From NCBI GenBank assembly GCA_009363875.1, contig CM018696.1, positions 19,109,475 through 19,173,474 of the forward strand: a DNA stretch of 64,000 bases, in the 5' to 3' direction. Under the pieces are notes generated by a model that was not told the origin of the DNA, searched no databases, and saw nothing but the letters and a program-made list of their open reading frames with translations. Source of the DNA: Mikania micrantha. Lineage: Eukaryota; Streptophyta; Magnoliopsida; Asterales; Asteraceae. The position numbers were made by a program, and so were the translations under genes. Below are positions 11,030 to 23,374 of this stretch, one piece after another (positions within the stretch are counted from its first letter, which is position 1; the number at the start of each line of letters is the position of its first letter).

Positions 11030-11470
11030 ATTGAACTCTAGTAGCTATTCAAAATTATGATGAACATGATGATTTTGTGGCTCCACCAAAACGTCAAAAA
11101 CAATCAACTCCAATCGTTAAAAAAAACGATGTGCCTCCTCGTAAACCATTTGTTGAATATATGACAAAAAGCTTAAGGCAAGAGTAAGAGTGTTAAAGTT
11201 AAAACAGTGTGAAGAACTTGTCAAATCAACAAAGGAAGGCCGCGATTGCCATTGGTTTTAAACCATTTTTATCCTTGGATGTAGATACAATTCCAGCAAG
11301 ACTTGTACACTGGTTAATGTCAAACTATGACAGTGACATAAATTGGCTAAATGTGGGAAACCATATTATAAAAATTATTTCTCCTATAGTTAAAGATGTT
11401 TTGGGTGTACCACTTGAAAGGTTAACTGTCAACAAGAATAACAAACCCAGATTGGGACCATGAGATACCT
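11030..11470 (+). pseudogene. Ulp1-family/MULE-associated protein remnant, N-terminal exon
   Basis: An open piece at 11209-11463 encodes LSNQQRKAAIAIGFKPFL, then PARLVHWLMSNYD and ISPIVKDVLGVPLERL. The pattern of an aromatic-basic IGF motif, a WL..YD motif and a V..VLG.P motif matches the N-terminal region of plant proteins often annotated as Ulp1 protease family or plant mobile-domain-like, many carried by Mutator-like elements. The preceding 11040-11190 encodes a Lys/Pro-rich segment. No peptidase catalytic region is seen here. The identification is by recognition only. Confidence 0.5.
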
Positions 11471-11929
11471 TAAAGTCATGCTCTTGGAGAAATAAAAAAA
11501 ATTAAAATGGTGACTAGCTATAAAGCTAAACTACCTAGTGATGTACAACATTGTTTGAGGATGGACAACAAAAACCACAACTGTCAACTAAAGGTATTTA
11601 AACTTAGTAAGAACAGACTCTAACATAACGAACATGAATTGGTGTGCATATGTAATTATATGTTTAAAAAGAAGAAAAAAAGAATGGAATATTGCAGGAT
11701 CTTTCAATGGTACTTTGCTATTTCTTGTGGTATCTTATATGTTTCTTGATTTTTTTGTTAAGTTAATGTAATTGCTTATTTAATCTTCTTAATTTAGTTT
11801 TTATAATTACAATTGTTATACGTTCATGAAAATGGTAAAAGATGTCATTCTACACCACCAACTGTACCAATCATCTGAAGCATTACAAATAATTACCTCA
11901 TAGGACTTAATTCACATCTTTATAAGAAC

Positions 11930-12450
11930 GGTCCATTGACAAATGATCAAAATGATGCAGATGATGAAATTTGTGATGATAATGTTGCTCAAGAGTCTGA
12001 GTTTGATTATCAACATAATGATGAAGATATTGGTGAAGAATCTAATGGCGCTAATGAATATGAAAATGATGTTGAAAAAACGAAAGAAGTTGTTGAAGAT
12101 TCTGTTGATAATGATGATGAAGAAGCTGGAGAAGGTGTTTAATACATTGAAGACAGTGATGATAACAATGATGAAGATGCTAGTGGAGGTGATGATAATG
12201 ATGATAAATACGGGGGAGATGATTATAATATTAAAGATGATGATGCTGAGGAAACTAGAGGAGAGGTTGATCTTCATGAATTTAATGTTGTTGAAGGGGC
12301 TATGGGAGAAGTAGATATTGGTAAACTAACTAAGAAAATAGGTGATCATGAGCAATACAATGACTGTTTTGACAATCTTGAAAGAGACATGTTAGATTTA
12401 GTTTTTCCCATTATAACTTATATGCAAAGAGTAAGATATATAAATTAAAC
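11930..12450 (+). pseudogene. Acidic low-complexity exon of the same broken gene
   Basis: The open piece 11936-12142 is almost entirely Asp, Glu and Asn (such as NDADDEICDDN). After a stop at 12140-12142 the same frame continues acidic to about 12310, then less biased sequence follows with KLTKKIGDHEQYNDCFDNLE. Acidic linkers are common in the variable middle of Ulp1-like transposon-borne genes. It lies on the same strand as the 11209 exon. The isoleucine-rich ORF on the opposite strand is only its shadow. Confidence 0.5.
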
Positions 12451-12680
12451 TCCTTTATCATTGTCTGGGTATCAGCTTAGGTTACAAGAAACACTACACC
12501 TACAAAGCTTACTACAGAGTGTAAATTTCCTTATCAAACGAATTAATTACTAATAATTTTATTTACGTACTCACTTTATATGTGCATAAACTACATGTAT
12601 TGAATTACGTACCTATTTTAAATTAAGTACTATATGTAATTGAATGCATTACAGATTCTCTGTTTGTAAAAATTATGTAG

Positions 12681-13009
12681 TGTTGGGTTACTCTTGATGG
12701 GTAGGGTCAACAATATGGATTTGGATCATCAAAAAATTGAGTAATTATATGGGTCATTTAACACCTGCTGTGTACGTGACAAGATAGCTGAAGAGTGGGT
12801 CAGCTGTTGACCGGATATTAAGGATGTTGATCGAGTAAGTTGGAAGGAAACGTGGGAAGCTGGAAAGCAGGAGTATATTGGACTGAGTTTTGTTTTTATA
12901 TTATAAATAGGATTAGAAGTTTAGGTTTTCTTGTATTTTTTTCAAGATATTAATATACAGAGATGTTTGTGGGTGTTTAGTGTGTGTTTTGAGAGGCCTG
13001 AAACCAACA
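12681..13009 (+). repeat. 5' LTR of the non-autonomous element
   Basis: Starts TGTTGGGTTACTC and ends AAACCAACA. A TATA box, TATAAATAG, is at 12902-12910. Confidence 0.9.
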
Positions 13010-13011
13010 TT

Positions 13012-13024
13012 TGGTATCAGAGCC
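13012..13024 (+). promoter_or_regulatory. Primer-binding site (initiator Met tRNA)
   Basis: TGGTATCAGAGCC, the standard plant site, begins two bases after the 5' LTR. Confidence 0.92.
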
Positions 13025-13988
13025 TAGGACTCAAGAAGGTTGAGAGGAGGCCGGTTTGAGAGTCGGAGAAGGGGACGCAGCCCTCTGACTGCAGGGCAAA
13101 ATGCAGCAACAGCAGGTACTCAGAAAGAGAAGAAAGGAAGGCATGAATGCATGGTGATTTCATGTAAATCACAGGAAGAGATCGATCGGCTGCCAATGCA
13201 GCAAAGACCGCTAAAGACCGTCACCGGGGAAAGCTTTGCACCTGCGTGCGGAAGAAAGAAAGGCGAGAAGACTGATCGAATCTCGCCGGCGACCCTGAAG
13301 AAAGGTCGTGAAAGCTGCCAACCAGACCGAAGGAAGAAAGAAAGACCGACGACAAGAGACTAAAGCCGTGACAGATCGAACGGCATGACCGAGACCGAAC
13401 AGTTCTTGATGGAGAGAAGGAGACCGCTATCGAAATGAATTTAGGTGGGAGAAAAGAAGAGACCATGGCTGGAAATAAAGTTCTAGCATGAGACCGTAAA
13501 GACCGACAAGCTGCAAGAAAGAGACCGGCAGCTTGAAGAAAGTGTAGACCGAAGACCGGAAGTGGTGACCGGGGACCGAATGATCACCTAAGAAAGATAG
13601 ACCGATATTTCAATAACAAAAGACCGATGGAGTTGTTGAATCAGAAGACCGAGAATGCAAGAAAGAACGTTGGTACCATGAAGAAAGAAGAAAGACGGGT
13701 ACCGCTCGTGTTCATTGGTCTAGAAAGTAAAGAAAGAAAGAAATGGGCTGCCAACTCAAGAAAGTAGAAAGAAACTACCGGCTATTGATGGAATGTTTAG
13801 GGGCAGACTGACGGTTTGAAAGCAAGAAAACATAGGTAGCAAGTAGCATGTTCATTGAAGCTATTTGATTAGCAAGAAGCAAGACTGCAAGAAACTAGAC
13901 CCGTGTGGTTCGTTTAGCAAGAGGAAGATCCGTACGATTTAATCGAAAGATAGTTAGCAAGAACCGAGATCAAGATTAAGGGGGTGAC

Positions 13989-14317
13989 TATTGGTTAATC
14001 TTGATGGGTCGGGTCAACAATATGGATTTGGATCAGCAACAAATTGGGTAATTATATGGGCCATTTAACACCTGCTGTGTACGTGACTAGATAGCTGAAG
14101 AGTGGGTCAGTTGTTGACCGGATATTAAGGATGTTGACCGAGTAAGTTGGAAGCAAACGTGGGAAGCAGGAAAGCAGGAGTATATTGGACAGAGTTTTGT
14201 TTTTATATTATAAATAGGAGTAGTTTTTTAGGTTTTCTTGTATTTTTTTCAAGATATTAATACACAGAGATAGTTTGTGTGTGTTTAGTGTGTGTTTTGA
14301 GAGGCCTGAAACCAACA
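13989..14317 (+). repeat. 3' LTR of the non-autonomous element
   Basis: The same length as the 5' LTR, with scattered substitutions and a first base pair changed to TA (TATTGG in place of TGTTGG). A TATA box lies at 14209-14216. Confidence 0.9.
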
Positions 14318-14322
14318 TGTAG

Positions 14323-14833
14323 TGCCTTTATATGTCTGTATCCTATTTTAATAATTTATATATGATGGAATGGTCAACACATATAGACGTAAAATTGGTA
14401 TATTTTGAAAGATTAGGAAAAGAGATAAATGAATGATAACACATATATAATAAATGAATACCCCATCAACGAAGAATTTAACCAAAGGAAACAAAAATAG
14501 TAAGAAATGGTTGTTATTCTATCAAAAATTGCAACATGTATAGAAATTGATAAAGAATGCTAGGTTAAAAGAGATTTAGGTGTAGATGTTACTTCAAAGT
14601 CTGTACAAGAGATGGTAAAAACATGTGAAAAAGATGAATTGGAAAGGTCTTCAACCAAAAAAACCTTGCTTCAAACTGGAGATGAAGATGTTGACATTGA
14701 AGTAAGTCTGTAACATGTGATAATAACAGTCCTTTTCTTGAAATCAGAGGAGGATGAAAAGACAAATAAAGAAAATACTCAAAGTGAAACACATGAAATT
14801 ACCAAAACACATGGGATTGAAATAAAACATAAA
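14323..14833 (+). pseudogene. Ulp1-like gene remnant between two insertions
   Basis: Flanked by the LTR element and the CACTA element. About 14578-14710 reads as an exon-like segment rich in Lys, Glu, Ser and Thr (for example KSVQEMVKTCEKDELE), ending in GAAGTAAGT, a plausible splice donor. A further Glu/Lys-rich segment follows near 14750-14830. No domain is recognised. It is assigned to the same broken gene because strand and composition agree. Confidence 0.35.
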
Positions 14834-14836
14834 TAT

Positions 14837-17446
14837 CACTACTAGGAAACACGCATAATTCCGACAAAACTTTTGTTAGGAAATTTGTTTGAAATCAAAT
14901 TTTCCGACTAAATTTCAACAAAATATTTTAGTCGGAAATAACCTGGTTAAAAAACGTTTTCCAACGAACTTCTGTGAGCTTTTTACGACAACAGTCTGAC
15001 GACACTATTTTCGACTAACTTCCGACAAATTTTTTGACATGAAAAAATAATATATTAAATATTATATTTTTCATATTCCGACGTGTTTCCGACAAAACTT
15101 ATCTTTTGAATTTTATTTCTGATTGATTTCCAATCAAATATTTCCAACGAATTTCCGACCAAAAGTAATTTCCGACAAACTTCCGACACTGCCTTTTCTT
15201 TTATATTCCTACCAGTTTCCGATAAAAAAAATGTTTCAAAGAAAAAAATTAAAATGGCTGCGATAAACCCAAAATTTTTCCTTGTTTTCTTTTATATTCT
15301 TCTAGGTTTCAAAATAACGTGCTTACCATTTTAATAAATAAAAAAAAATATTGCATCTCTAATGAGGTACATAAAATAGAACCAATAACATATAGCAAAA
15401 TATTCCACTAAACAAAAAGACAAGTGGGGTTAATATGATATTTTTAGTGTATTTAAGGATAAATATGATATTACAAATTTTAGAAATATCTACACCAAAT
15501 TTGAACTTTAAATAAAAAAAAATATAATATTGAGCCTTAATTTCTTATTAAAACATTTAGCAAATGGACAAAACATTATTTTGAATCATGTTTCAATCAA
15601 CAGGGTAACAAAGTCATTATCTCAACCTTTCTTCAAAACAACAAAGAACACAAACGTTCCCCTTTCTGTATTTCATGAAATAAGCCATAGATTTGAAACC
15701 CTAAACTCGCAAAACGTAATAAAAGCAAATTTTACATGATGGATCGAAGATTTGTTACATGAAAATTAAAAAACCGGAAGCCGAAGAAGTCACGACGGTG
15801 ATGAAAGTGTGTTCGGAGACGACTGAGGAGGGTTACGCGACGACAAGCAATAGATAGAGTGTGTTCGGAGGCCAAATGTCATTATGAGAGGGTTGAAGTG
15901 TTGAAAGACCGACGAGCGATTAATGAAGAGAGGCGTGAGCGCTGAAAGCTAGGGTTTGTCTCTGCATGTACGTCTCCAGCTTCCATTTTTTGAAGTAAGC
16001 CATTAGAAAATGTATAGAGTATTGATTTAGTAAAATAGCCACTCTTGCTCAAAATATTTAACTATAGATTTTACTTTAACAATAACAAAAAATAAAAATT
16101 GATATAAAAAAAATTAAATTATTACAATTATAGTTATAGATTTTACTTTAACAATAACAAAAAATGAAAAGTGATATAAAAAAGCTTAAATTATTACAAT
16201 TAGGTGTGTCGAAAATACTCAAACCTAATTAACCCGACCCGCACCCGAACCCAATAAGCTTAATAGAGTCGGTTTATTCGGGTCAAAAATTTTAGTCGGG
16301 TTGTTAAGGTCAACATGATTAACCCGAACTGTTAAAAGGTTTGGGTTTCAAGTATACATTCGGGTTGACCCGATCAACATCTCTAATTAAAATAATAACT
16401 CGTGAGATGGTGGTAGACATTCAAAGGTTATATAATATAAATAAAAAAAGATATTTAAATTGTAATGTTTATAACTAATGTTTTTGTATATAATCAAGAT
16501 GCAAAAAAGATAATACGAAAAAAATGATGTTAAGAGCCTAAAAAATAAAAAGGAAAACCTATGGTAGGAATATAGTTGGAAAATTCCTATAGGTTTGCAA
16601 CAAATTATTCATTTTGGTCGGAAAAATGTCGGAAACTTTCGACCATTTTCATACTGGAACAATTCATTGTTTGTTTTTCCAGCTTTGGACATTGTTTATT
16701 TCATTTCATCTTTTTTAAACATTCATTATACATTATTAAAAACTTAGCGGTAATAAATAAGAAGTGTTATACACATCCACGCATTACGTGTGCATACACT
16801 ATTAGAAACCAATAAAGTTTTATGTTTATAAGTATATATGTATTTGTTTACTTACTTGACCGACAAACATATAATTTGTTAAATTGTAATGTTTATAACT
16901 ATTGTTTTTGTATATAATCAAGGTGCAAAAAAGATGATGCGAGAAAACGTTTATAAAAGCCTAAAAATTAAAAAAAAGGAAAACTTGTGATACGAAAGTA
17001 GTCGGAAAATTCCTACTACTTTCCAACAAATTGTTCAGATAGGTCGGAAAACGGTCGGAAATGTACGACCATTTTCATACAAACAAGTTTTTGTATTAAG
17101 TTTTATGTTTTGAATAAAAAAATTTATTTTTTTATTTCATATTTCCGATGGGTTTTCGACCAAAATTTTAATTATTTTTTTAATTAATTTTTTTTTGCAA
17201 TTTTCCCGATAACTTTCTGATAAATATTTAAATTTATTTAATTTTTAAACTATTGGTCTGAATTTCGTCGGTATCTATCGAGAAGTTTCTGACCAAAACA
17301 TCTTTTAACGATAAATTGTTGGAATTTTTACACGAAAAATATGGGTTATTTTTTTTGTCAGAATTTGGCAGGAAAATCGTTGGAAACTTCCAATCATATT
17401 TTCTTGTCGAAAAGTTTTGTTGGTAAATTCCAGTTTTCTAGTAGTG
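14837..17446. mobile_element. CACTA (En/Spm) non-autonomous transposon
   Basis: Starts CACTACTAGGAAAC and ends GTTTTCTAGTAGTG, giving CACTACTAG-type inverted ends, flanked by TAT on both sides (14834-14836, 17447-17449). Both ends carry dense subterminal repeats of TTCCGACAAA and its complement, as expected for transposase-binding subterminal regions. The middle (about 15250-16560) is AT-rich with no transposase motifs. A segment near 15780-15950 is more GC-rich, possibly captured, but cannot be identified. At 2610 bp it is a deletion derivative. Confidence 0.9.
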
Positions 17447-17449
17447 TAT

Positions 17450-18060
17450 CAAAGACGTCTTATTTATAAAATGATTAGTGAACAATTGAGGTCACCATAT
17501 GTTGAAAGATGTGTGGTTTTGGGACCAAAAACTATCAACAGAAGAAACAACGGATATTCAAGTATGTGTTTGGTCCAAGAAACGATTCATGGTAAGTATT
17601 TAATTTCATATTTTACTTACTAATATCATCATTTTATACTATCAGAATTTTAAAATTCTTTTTTAATACACTATACTTCTATTCATGCCATTCAGTAACA
17701 CTGAGTTATACAAGGTGATATTCGAGTGCCTTTTCCTAGGGGTTTTATTTATACATTGGTGTTTTGGAAGCATGAATACATGTTCTAAATGAAGAGGAAA
17801 AATAAAAGCGATAAAGATCACCTTTTAGGTTGTTCTTATCTTCAAACATTTTTGTATGCTTACAAACCTCTATACTACATTTATTTTGTTGTATAATTAC
17901 AAAATAATTGCAATTTTTTCAATATAAAATGCAGCCATTGCATATAGTTGAAAAGGTAATACTCGAAAAAACAAGGATGGAAATATCCAACTCAAGCATT
18001 AAAGTAATTTTGCCAGATTTAAAAATTAAAAAAGATTGACTTCTTGTTCATCCTGATTAT
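17450..18060 (+). pseudogene. Ulp1-like gene remnant, downstream exons
   Basis: Directly after the CACTA element an exon-like piece encodes MISEQLRSPYVERCVVLGP and ends near 17592 with ATGGTAAGT, a good donor. The LRSPYV.R pattern recurs in the central part of plant Ulp1-like transposon-borne proteins. Weak coding-like sequence continues at 17700-17800 and 17930-18040. Stops are present. It fits as a continuation of the gene interrupted at 14836. Confidence 0.4.
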
Positions 18061-19535
18061 TAAAAGCGAACATGTATTTCTTATTGTTTTAGACTTGAAG
18101 ATTCCATCAATTGATGTAATTGATAACATGGCTACATGATTAACATCAATTAATCGCTACTCCTAGACACCAATCATAATGGTTAGTAATATTTAGTATT
18201 TAAATCACATACCAAAAATACGGACAATTTTATACAAAGCATCTACTTATGTAAATTACTTACCATCATATGAAAATCAAGTAGTTTTTATTAATTAAAG
18301 ACCAATTTATATAAATGTTAGTAAATTACGTACTGTTAGTAAATGCTAGTAATTCATATAAATGTTACATTTGTATAAATTACTGACCGTCATACTAAAA
18401 ATCACATACAGTTTACTCTTTACATATAATCACGTTCTAAATATACTATACAAATGTAAAATGTTATATCTGTTTATTAAATTGTGGACCAATTTATGAA
18501 AATTATTATTATTTTGCTCCCATATAGCAATCATAATGATTAGTAATGTTTAAATTATGGAGCGTTATATACTAATCAACTATTTATATATAAAACTGGC
18601 CATTAAATTAAAATTACTTAGTGTCTATCATTAACATTTAATAACATTCTAGAAATCACAATCTTTTGCGGTAAAATTCAAATGTTTGCTTAATAGAAGA
18701 CAAACTCATTTGTTTCTAATGATTTGCAATATAGTGGAACGTCACTATATATATATATTTTTTTATAATGTTAGTGATATGTGTTACAAACCAACAGTTA
18801 ACTCTTAATTAGACAACTAGTATCTTATAATTACGTATTTCATTAAGGACGTACCAAAAACATATTAATTAATTACTACAATAATCACGTAGCCAAGAAA
18901 CGTAAATGATTATGTATAGTATGTAATTAATATAGAATAAATTTTTTGTTTTGCATAATAACTCACGTATTTGGAACGAAACATTAATTACGCTCTATCT
19001 AATATAAAACATAAATAAATAATAACACACTAACTACCCAAAAATTCCAACAGTTGTTTCAATATTTTTTTTTTGAAAAAAATATAATATTACAGACTAA
19101 TGCATAACAAAAAACAATTGTTTTCAATATTACAATTGCAAAAAATGATATATTTGCATCAATAACGTAACTTCACGATCCGATTTCATCTAATAATTTA
19201 AAAGTACGAATTGTCTAAATCACAATAACATACCTTCACGATCTCTAAAAACTTAATGTCCGTTGAAAGCATATAAACCGTAGTTCACGAATACATTTTC
19301 TTGTGACTTATGTATCAGATACCTTGGCGAATTACCCTAATTCGTATTTTGAATAATTATGTATCAAATGATAAAATAATAAAATAACTCAATACATTTT
19401 AGTCGAATCATACATTATTCACTCAATCTTTCTAAAATTATGATATATGTCAATTGCCCAAATATCCCTCCAATTAATATTTAAGCACGACATTTGTCAC
19501 TATTTAGTGGTTTCCTCCCCTTCTCATCTTAAACA
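18060..19535. other. AT-rich non-coding sequence
   Basis: Very AT-rich, with several loosely repeated phrases such as AATCACATACCAAAAAT and GTAAATTACTTACC around 18190-18600, perhaps a decayed MITE. No gene, RNA gene or clear element ends were found. Confidence 0.4.
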
Positions 19536-19779
19536 CAGTGTTGTCAGAACCGTACCGGCCGACCGGACTGGTTGGACCGGGAACTGGGAGGTCGACTGGT
19601 CCGTAATCGACATGCGAACCGTCCTCAAGGGAACCGACCGGTTGATCCGGTTCACCGGTCGGACCGTGAACCGGTTCACCGGTCGGTTCTGATTTTAAGT
19701 TTTTTTTTTTAATTAAAATCCAAAGTATTAAACATTAAAATCAAACATTGTATTTTTTTAACATGATTATGTGTGTTTG
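19536..19779. mobile_element. hAT-like MITE, left half
   Basis: Begins CAGTGTTGTCAGAACCG and contains several CCGGTTCACCGGTCGG motifs. Its terminal bases match the inverted end of the right half at 60063-60233 (CAATGTTTTCTTAACC on the opposite strand). The 8 bp before it (CTTAAACA, 19528-19535) match the 8 bp after the right half (CTTACACA) at seven positions. The gypsy element inserted after 19779. Confidence 0.8.
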
Positions 19780-22700
19780 TGTGACAACTAGTACCTGGCC
19801 GTCCGACAACCGTACGGTATGTGCACTTTCATTGCTATGTGTGTGATTACTTATGTGAATAACAGTATGTGATAACAACTTTTGTGAATTTGATAACAGT
19901 TATATGTATTTCAATGACAATTAGCCGACAACACAATGAGAAATCAATGTGAAATCAGTAAGAACAAACGTAAAACAGTTAAGTTTAGTCGTGTTTGTCT
20001 GTGAGTATTTCAAATCCAAAACAATAATTCGATATCATTTTCGAATGTCAAACTGATAGTGTATTTGTGTCGGTGACGATTCGCACAAATATATCTATGG
20101 GTTTAACGTTCTGAATGATATCTGAAAAGTAGAAAACCAAATCAAAAAGCAAAACCATCATGGTGTTCGTTCGGGTGACAATTCATACGAATACGCGCGA
20201 AGGTGACACGATCTGACGAAACTGTTAAATTAAATGTTCTCGAAACTTTAAAATAAGAAAAAGAAATATAAATATTTTATTGGAATTACAACCTTAAAAT
20301 ATTTAAAAAGAAAACCATTTTACTTAAAAATACTTATCTTACGTTACGTTACGTTCCGTAAACGCGAAACCGAGCAACCCGAACTTACCCAAAATGAACC
20401 CGGGCATAAAACCGTTAATTTCTTCTTTCCCCTCATTAATTTTCAGACCTACCACCTCTCTCTCTCTCTCTCTAACTCTCTCTCTCTCTAGAATTGAAAC
20501 CCAAAACCCTCATTTCTTCACCAAATCTTTCAAATCTGGTACCAAAACAAAGCTTAAAGCGTCTACAATACGAAAGTACAAATGATCTGGCTTTAAATCA
20601 TCAGTAACCTAGGTAAAATGAAGGGTTAAGGTTCAGTTTTTAGGGTTTTTGTTTAAAGTCAGGCAGCTGAACTTGTAACTGAATTTTAAGCCATCAAATC
20701 TCATGAGAATCACATGAAAATGGGTCTAAAAGTCTTGGATCATTCTGGAATGGATGGTGTTAGTATCGTCATATGAAGGTGTAATATCAATGGATGAACA
20801 AAGAAAACAACATAGTATCGACGACCTGTGAACAGCTGCACCAAAAACCATCGAACTTGTCAAGTTCGATGGTCACCTGGACCCATCAACTATCGAGATT
20901 GTTAAAGTCGACAAGGGCAAGAGTGTCGAAACTGAGATCCATCGATATTAGCTAGTATCGACGATGGATCGTCGATTCTAAGACAACCTCGAACTGCTAG
21001 TATCGATAGGGGAACTTCTGCCTTATCTTTGATAATAACAAGTTCGACACTCCTGCATTGTTGTTAAACTCATCGATCCTAATACTTTAACATTATCCAA
21101 GTGTTTTGAACGATGTATCCATTGATATTAGTTAGTATCAAAGCTATTCCATCGATTCTAAAAGAGCTTCGACACTTTTAGTGTCGACAGGAAGGTTTCG
21201 AGCCTTATCGTCGATATTAAAAAGTTCAATGCCCCACCATGGTCGTCAAACCCATCGATATTAATACCTCAACATCATCCAAGTAATTTAAACACCAATT
21301 CAAATAGTATGGATCGAAATTGAGGTCACAAGATCGAGTAGAACAAGGTGGTGTCGATGAGGAACCCACTATGGTTTTCTTAGTGTTAGCCAGTTTTGTG
21401 ACCCATCGATACTACCCTTGATTTGTTTTAAACAAGTATAACTTATAAAATATATGTTTTACTAATAAAGCATGACTAAAACAACACAAATAGATAACAA
21501 ATAAGTGATTAAAAAGGGCTAGTATGGGTTAAGAATCATTAGGGTTTCATTAAGGGTTAACAATATTCTAGGTACTTTAAAAACATAACATTTTCTTTTC
21601 AATAGTTATAGTTTTAATAAACCTTTCAGAATAGATTAAAACATAATGATAAGTGGCAAAATGACAAAGCAATGGTACAAGATACTAAGCTTAACCTAAA
21701 AGGCTAAGTAATAGTATATCTCATTTCAAATCGTGACCAAGTTTAATTAAAAACCAAACCAAGTGAACAACAAGTTAAACGAACTACAAGTTAATATATA
21801 ACACAAAAGCTTATACTTATAAGTTGTGAACACAACTAAATCAATCACATTTTTTGAATACAAGACATCACAACAACAGCAAGTGCGTGCATTTCTTGTT
21901 AATAGTCAACAACTTCAACATCAAGGTAAGTTCATTTGCCCCTTTTCTAATCTTTTAATTTCAAATGCGGGGCTAAGAAACATGCCCAAAATCTTTCTTA
22001 ATGGTTTTAGTACTTTACTAAATTATTCATAATTATGAGATAACAAAGGTATTACCTTTGTTATAAAATCTATATTTATGTGTGTGAATCATTAACTATA
22101 ACATCTGGGGGAATTCAAGTGTTGATAACAATCAATTGAGATATCAAAGATGATATAATGATAATATAACTTCATGATATCATTAAACATTGTATGATAA
22201 CATTGTGTGAGAAGACAAGTACTTATAACATTGTGATGAGAACATTGAGATAACATTGGGATGCGATAACAATGAGACAATAACAATGAGATGATAACAA
22301 TGGGCTGACAACATTCTAATTTATTACTAGTAAGACTGCTTGTGTTATATCACTATATTAATGTGCCCATTATACATTTCATGTCGTAAGTCCCTTTCTA
22401 CATCGTTTACCATTAAGTAGCAGAAGCTAACCCAACGGTAACGTAGTGGTACCATAGGTTTGACAAACCTTCGGCGAGTGAGGTCGGTACATTATGCGTA
22501 TTGTTTATAACATTTCGTCGATATCATATGACCGGTAACAGGGTAGCAACAATCATGTTTGGTAAATGACCACATGGGCGATATTAATCAACGGAAACTT
22601 AATTTTAGTAATTGTACCAACGTGATTCTTTAGATTGGCAGACTGAGCGACTGATTTCACTCATGTCAAAAGCTGGTGACAGATCGTGGTGAAGACAAGT

Positions 22701-23340
22701 GATTACAAATGGATAAGGATAAATTGGAAACATTGTGGTTTGACTTGATGTTGACCACAATCTGGTCCCATTTATGCTTTATTCATTCAATTGGATGAAT
22801 ACATAAATGAGTTGACTGTCACTTCTAATTTAGAAGTGAATAACAGTAAACTCTACGTATGAAACTAAAAAGTTAAGTTTTATTAAAATCTATATCTTTG
22901 AAACATTGGGGGTTTACCGTCACTTGTGTCATGGTAATACATACCCTATAAAAACATAATTTTTATGTGTAATCATTTATAGAATGAGAACCGGTGAGAA
23001 TATCAATGAGAATAACAAGTGTGAGAAGGAAATGAGTATCCTTAGTTGCACTACAAGTGGTATTGATTTCAATTAAGTGTGTGTTGGGCTGGCGGCTTCA
23101 CTTGTGACACGTATGCCCTATATAGAAGCATTCTTGACTGAGTGAAATACTATCTGTATATTGAACTATGAAGAGAGCATTGTTGGGGAATAATACAATG
23201 TGGATTACAATAACGCTTGTGAATGAAAATGAAGATTTGAGAATAACATTTTCAATTGTTTTCAAATACTAAACCTATGAACTCACCAACCTAGTGTCGA
23301 CTTGTTTTAATTGCATGTTTTCTTAGGTGACGAACAAGTT
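19780..23340 (+). repeat. 5' LTR of the outer gypsy element, 3' end deleted (family A)
   Basis: Matches the 3' LTR (52057-60057 without its insertion) from the first base until about 23340, where homology stops some 350 bp before the LTR end. Primer site, leader and gag N-terminus are also missing, which indicates a deletion. Features in order are paired U3 motifs (20072-20090, 20173-20200), a (CT)n leader (20455-20490), a TCGAT-rich array (20750-21420), a donor-like AAGGTAAGT (21923-21931), the TGAC-loop hairpin (22457-22469), the TATGCCC palindrome (23112-23131) and an acceptor-like TTTTCTTAGGT (ending near 23328). By eye the two LTRs differ often, including a gap near 19930, so the element is old. 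Confidence 0.88.
22457..22488 (+). other. Candidate structured RNA module (family A, 5' LTR)
   Basis: GGTTTGACAAACC (22457-22469) is a perfect hairpin with a GAC loop. TCGGC (22471-22475) can pair with GTCGG (22483-22487) using two G-T pairs. Confidence 0.5.
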
Positions 23341-23374
23341 TGGACAACCATGTGATGGTGGGAGCTGGGCATAG

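Larger units (their letters stand above)
12681..14317 (+). mobile_element. Non-autonomous LTR retrotransposon (TRIM/LARD-like), complete
   Basis: A 1637-bp element with two 329-bp LTRs (12681-13009 and 13989-14317). It has a primer-binding site right after the 5' LTR, a G-rich AAGGGGGTGAC tract before the 3' LTR, and a perfect 5-bp duplication TGTAG (12676-12680 and 14318-14322). The interior (979 bp) lacks gag or pol motifs. It is purine-rich on the plus strand and full of AGACCG and GAAAGAAAG motifs. The 107-codon ORF at 13040-13363 follows this composition and is not considered a real gene. The LTRs are longer than in classic TRIMs. Proteins must come from an autonomous partner that is not in the window. 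Confidence 0.92.

Noticed and set aside
11912..12277. Isoleucine-rich 121-codon ORF on the minus strand
   Set aside because: It is the antisense of the Asp/Glu/Asn-rich exon on the plus strand. GAT/AAT codons read backwards as Ile codons.
13040..13363. 107-codon ORF inside the short LTR element
   Set aside because: The Arg/Lys/Glu bias follows the purine-rich AGACCG repeats; no gag motif is present and the minus-strand ORF at 13221-13466 is equally open.
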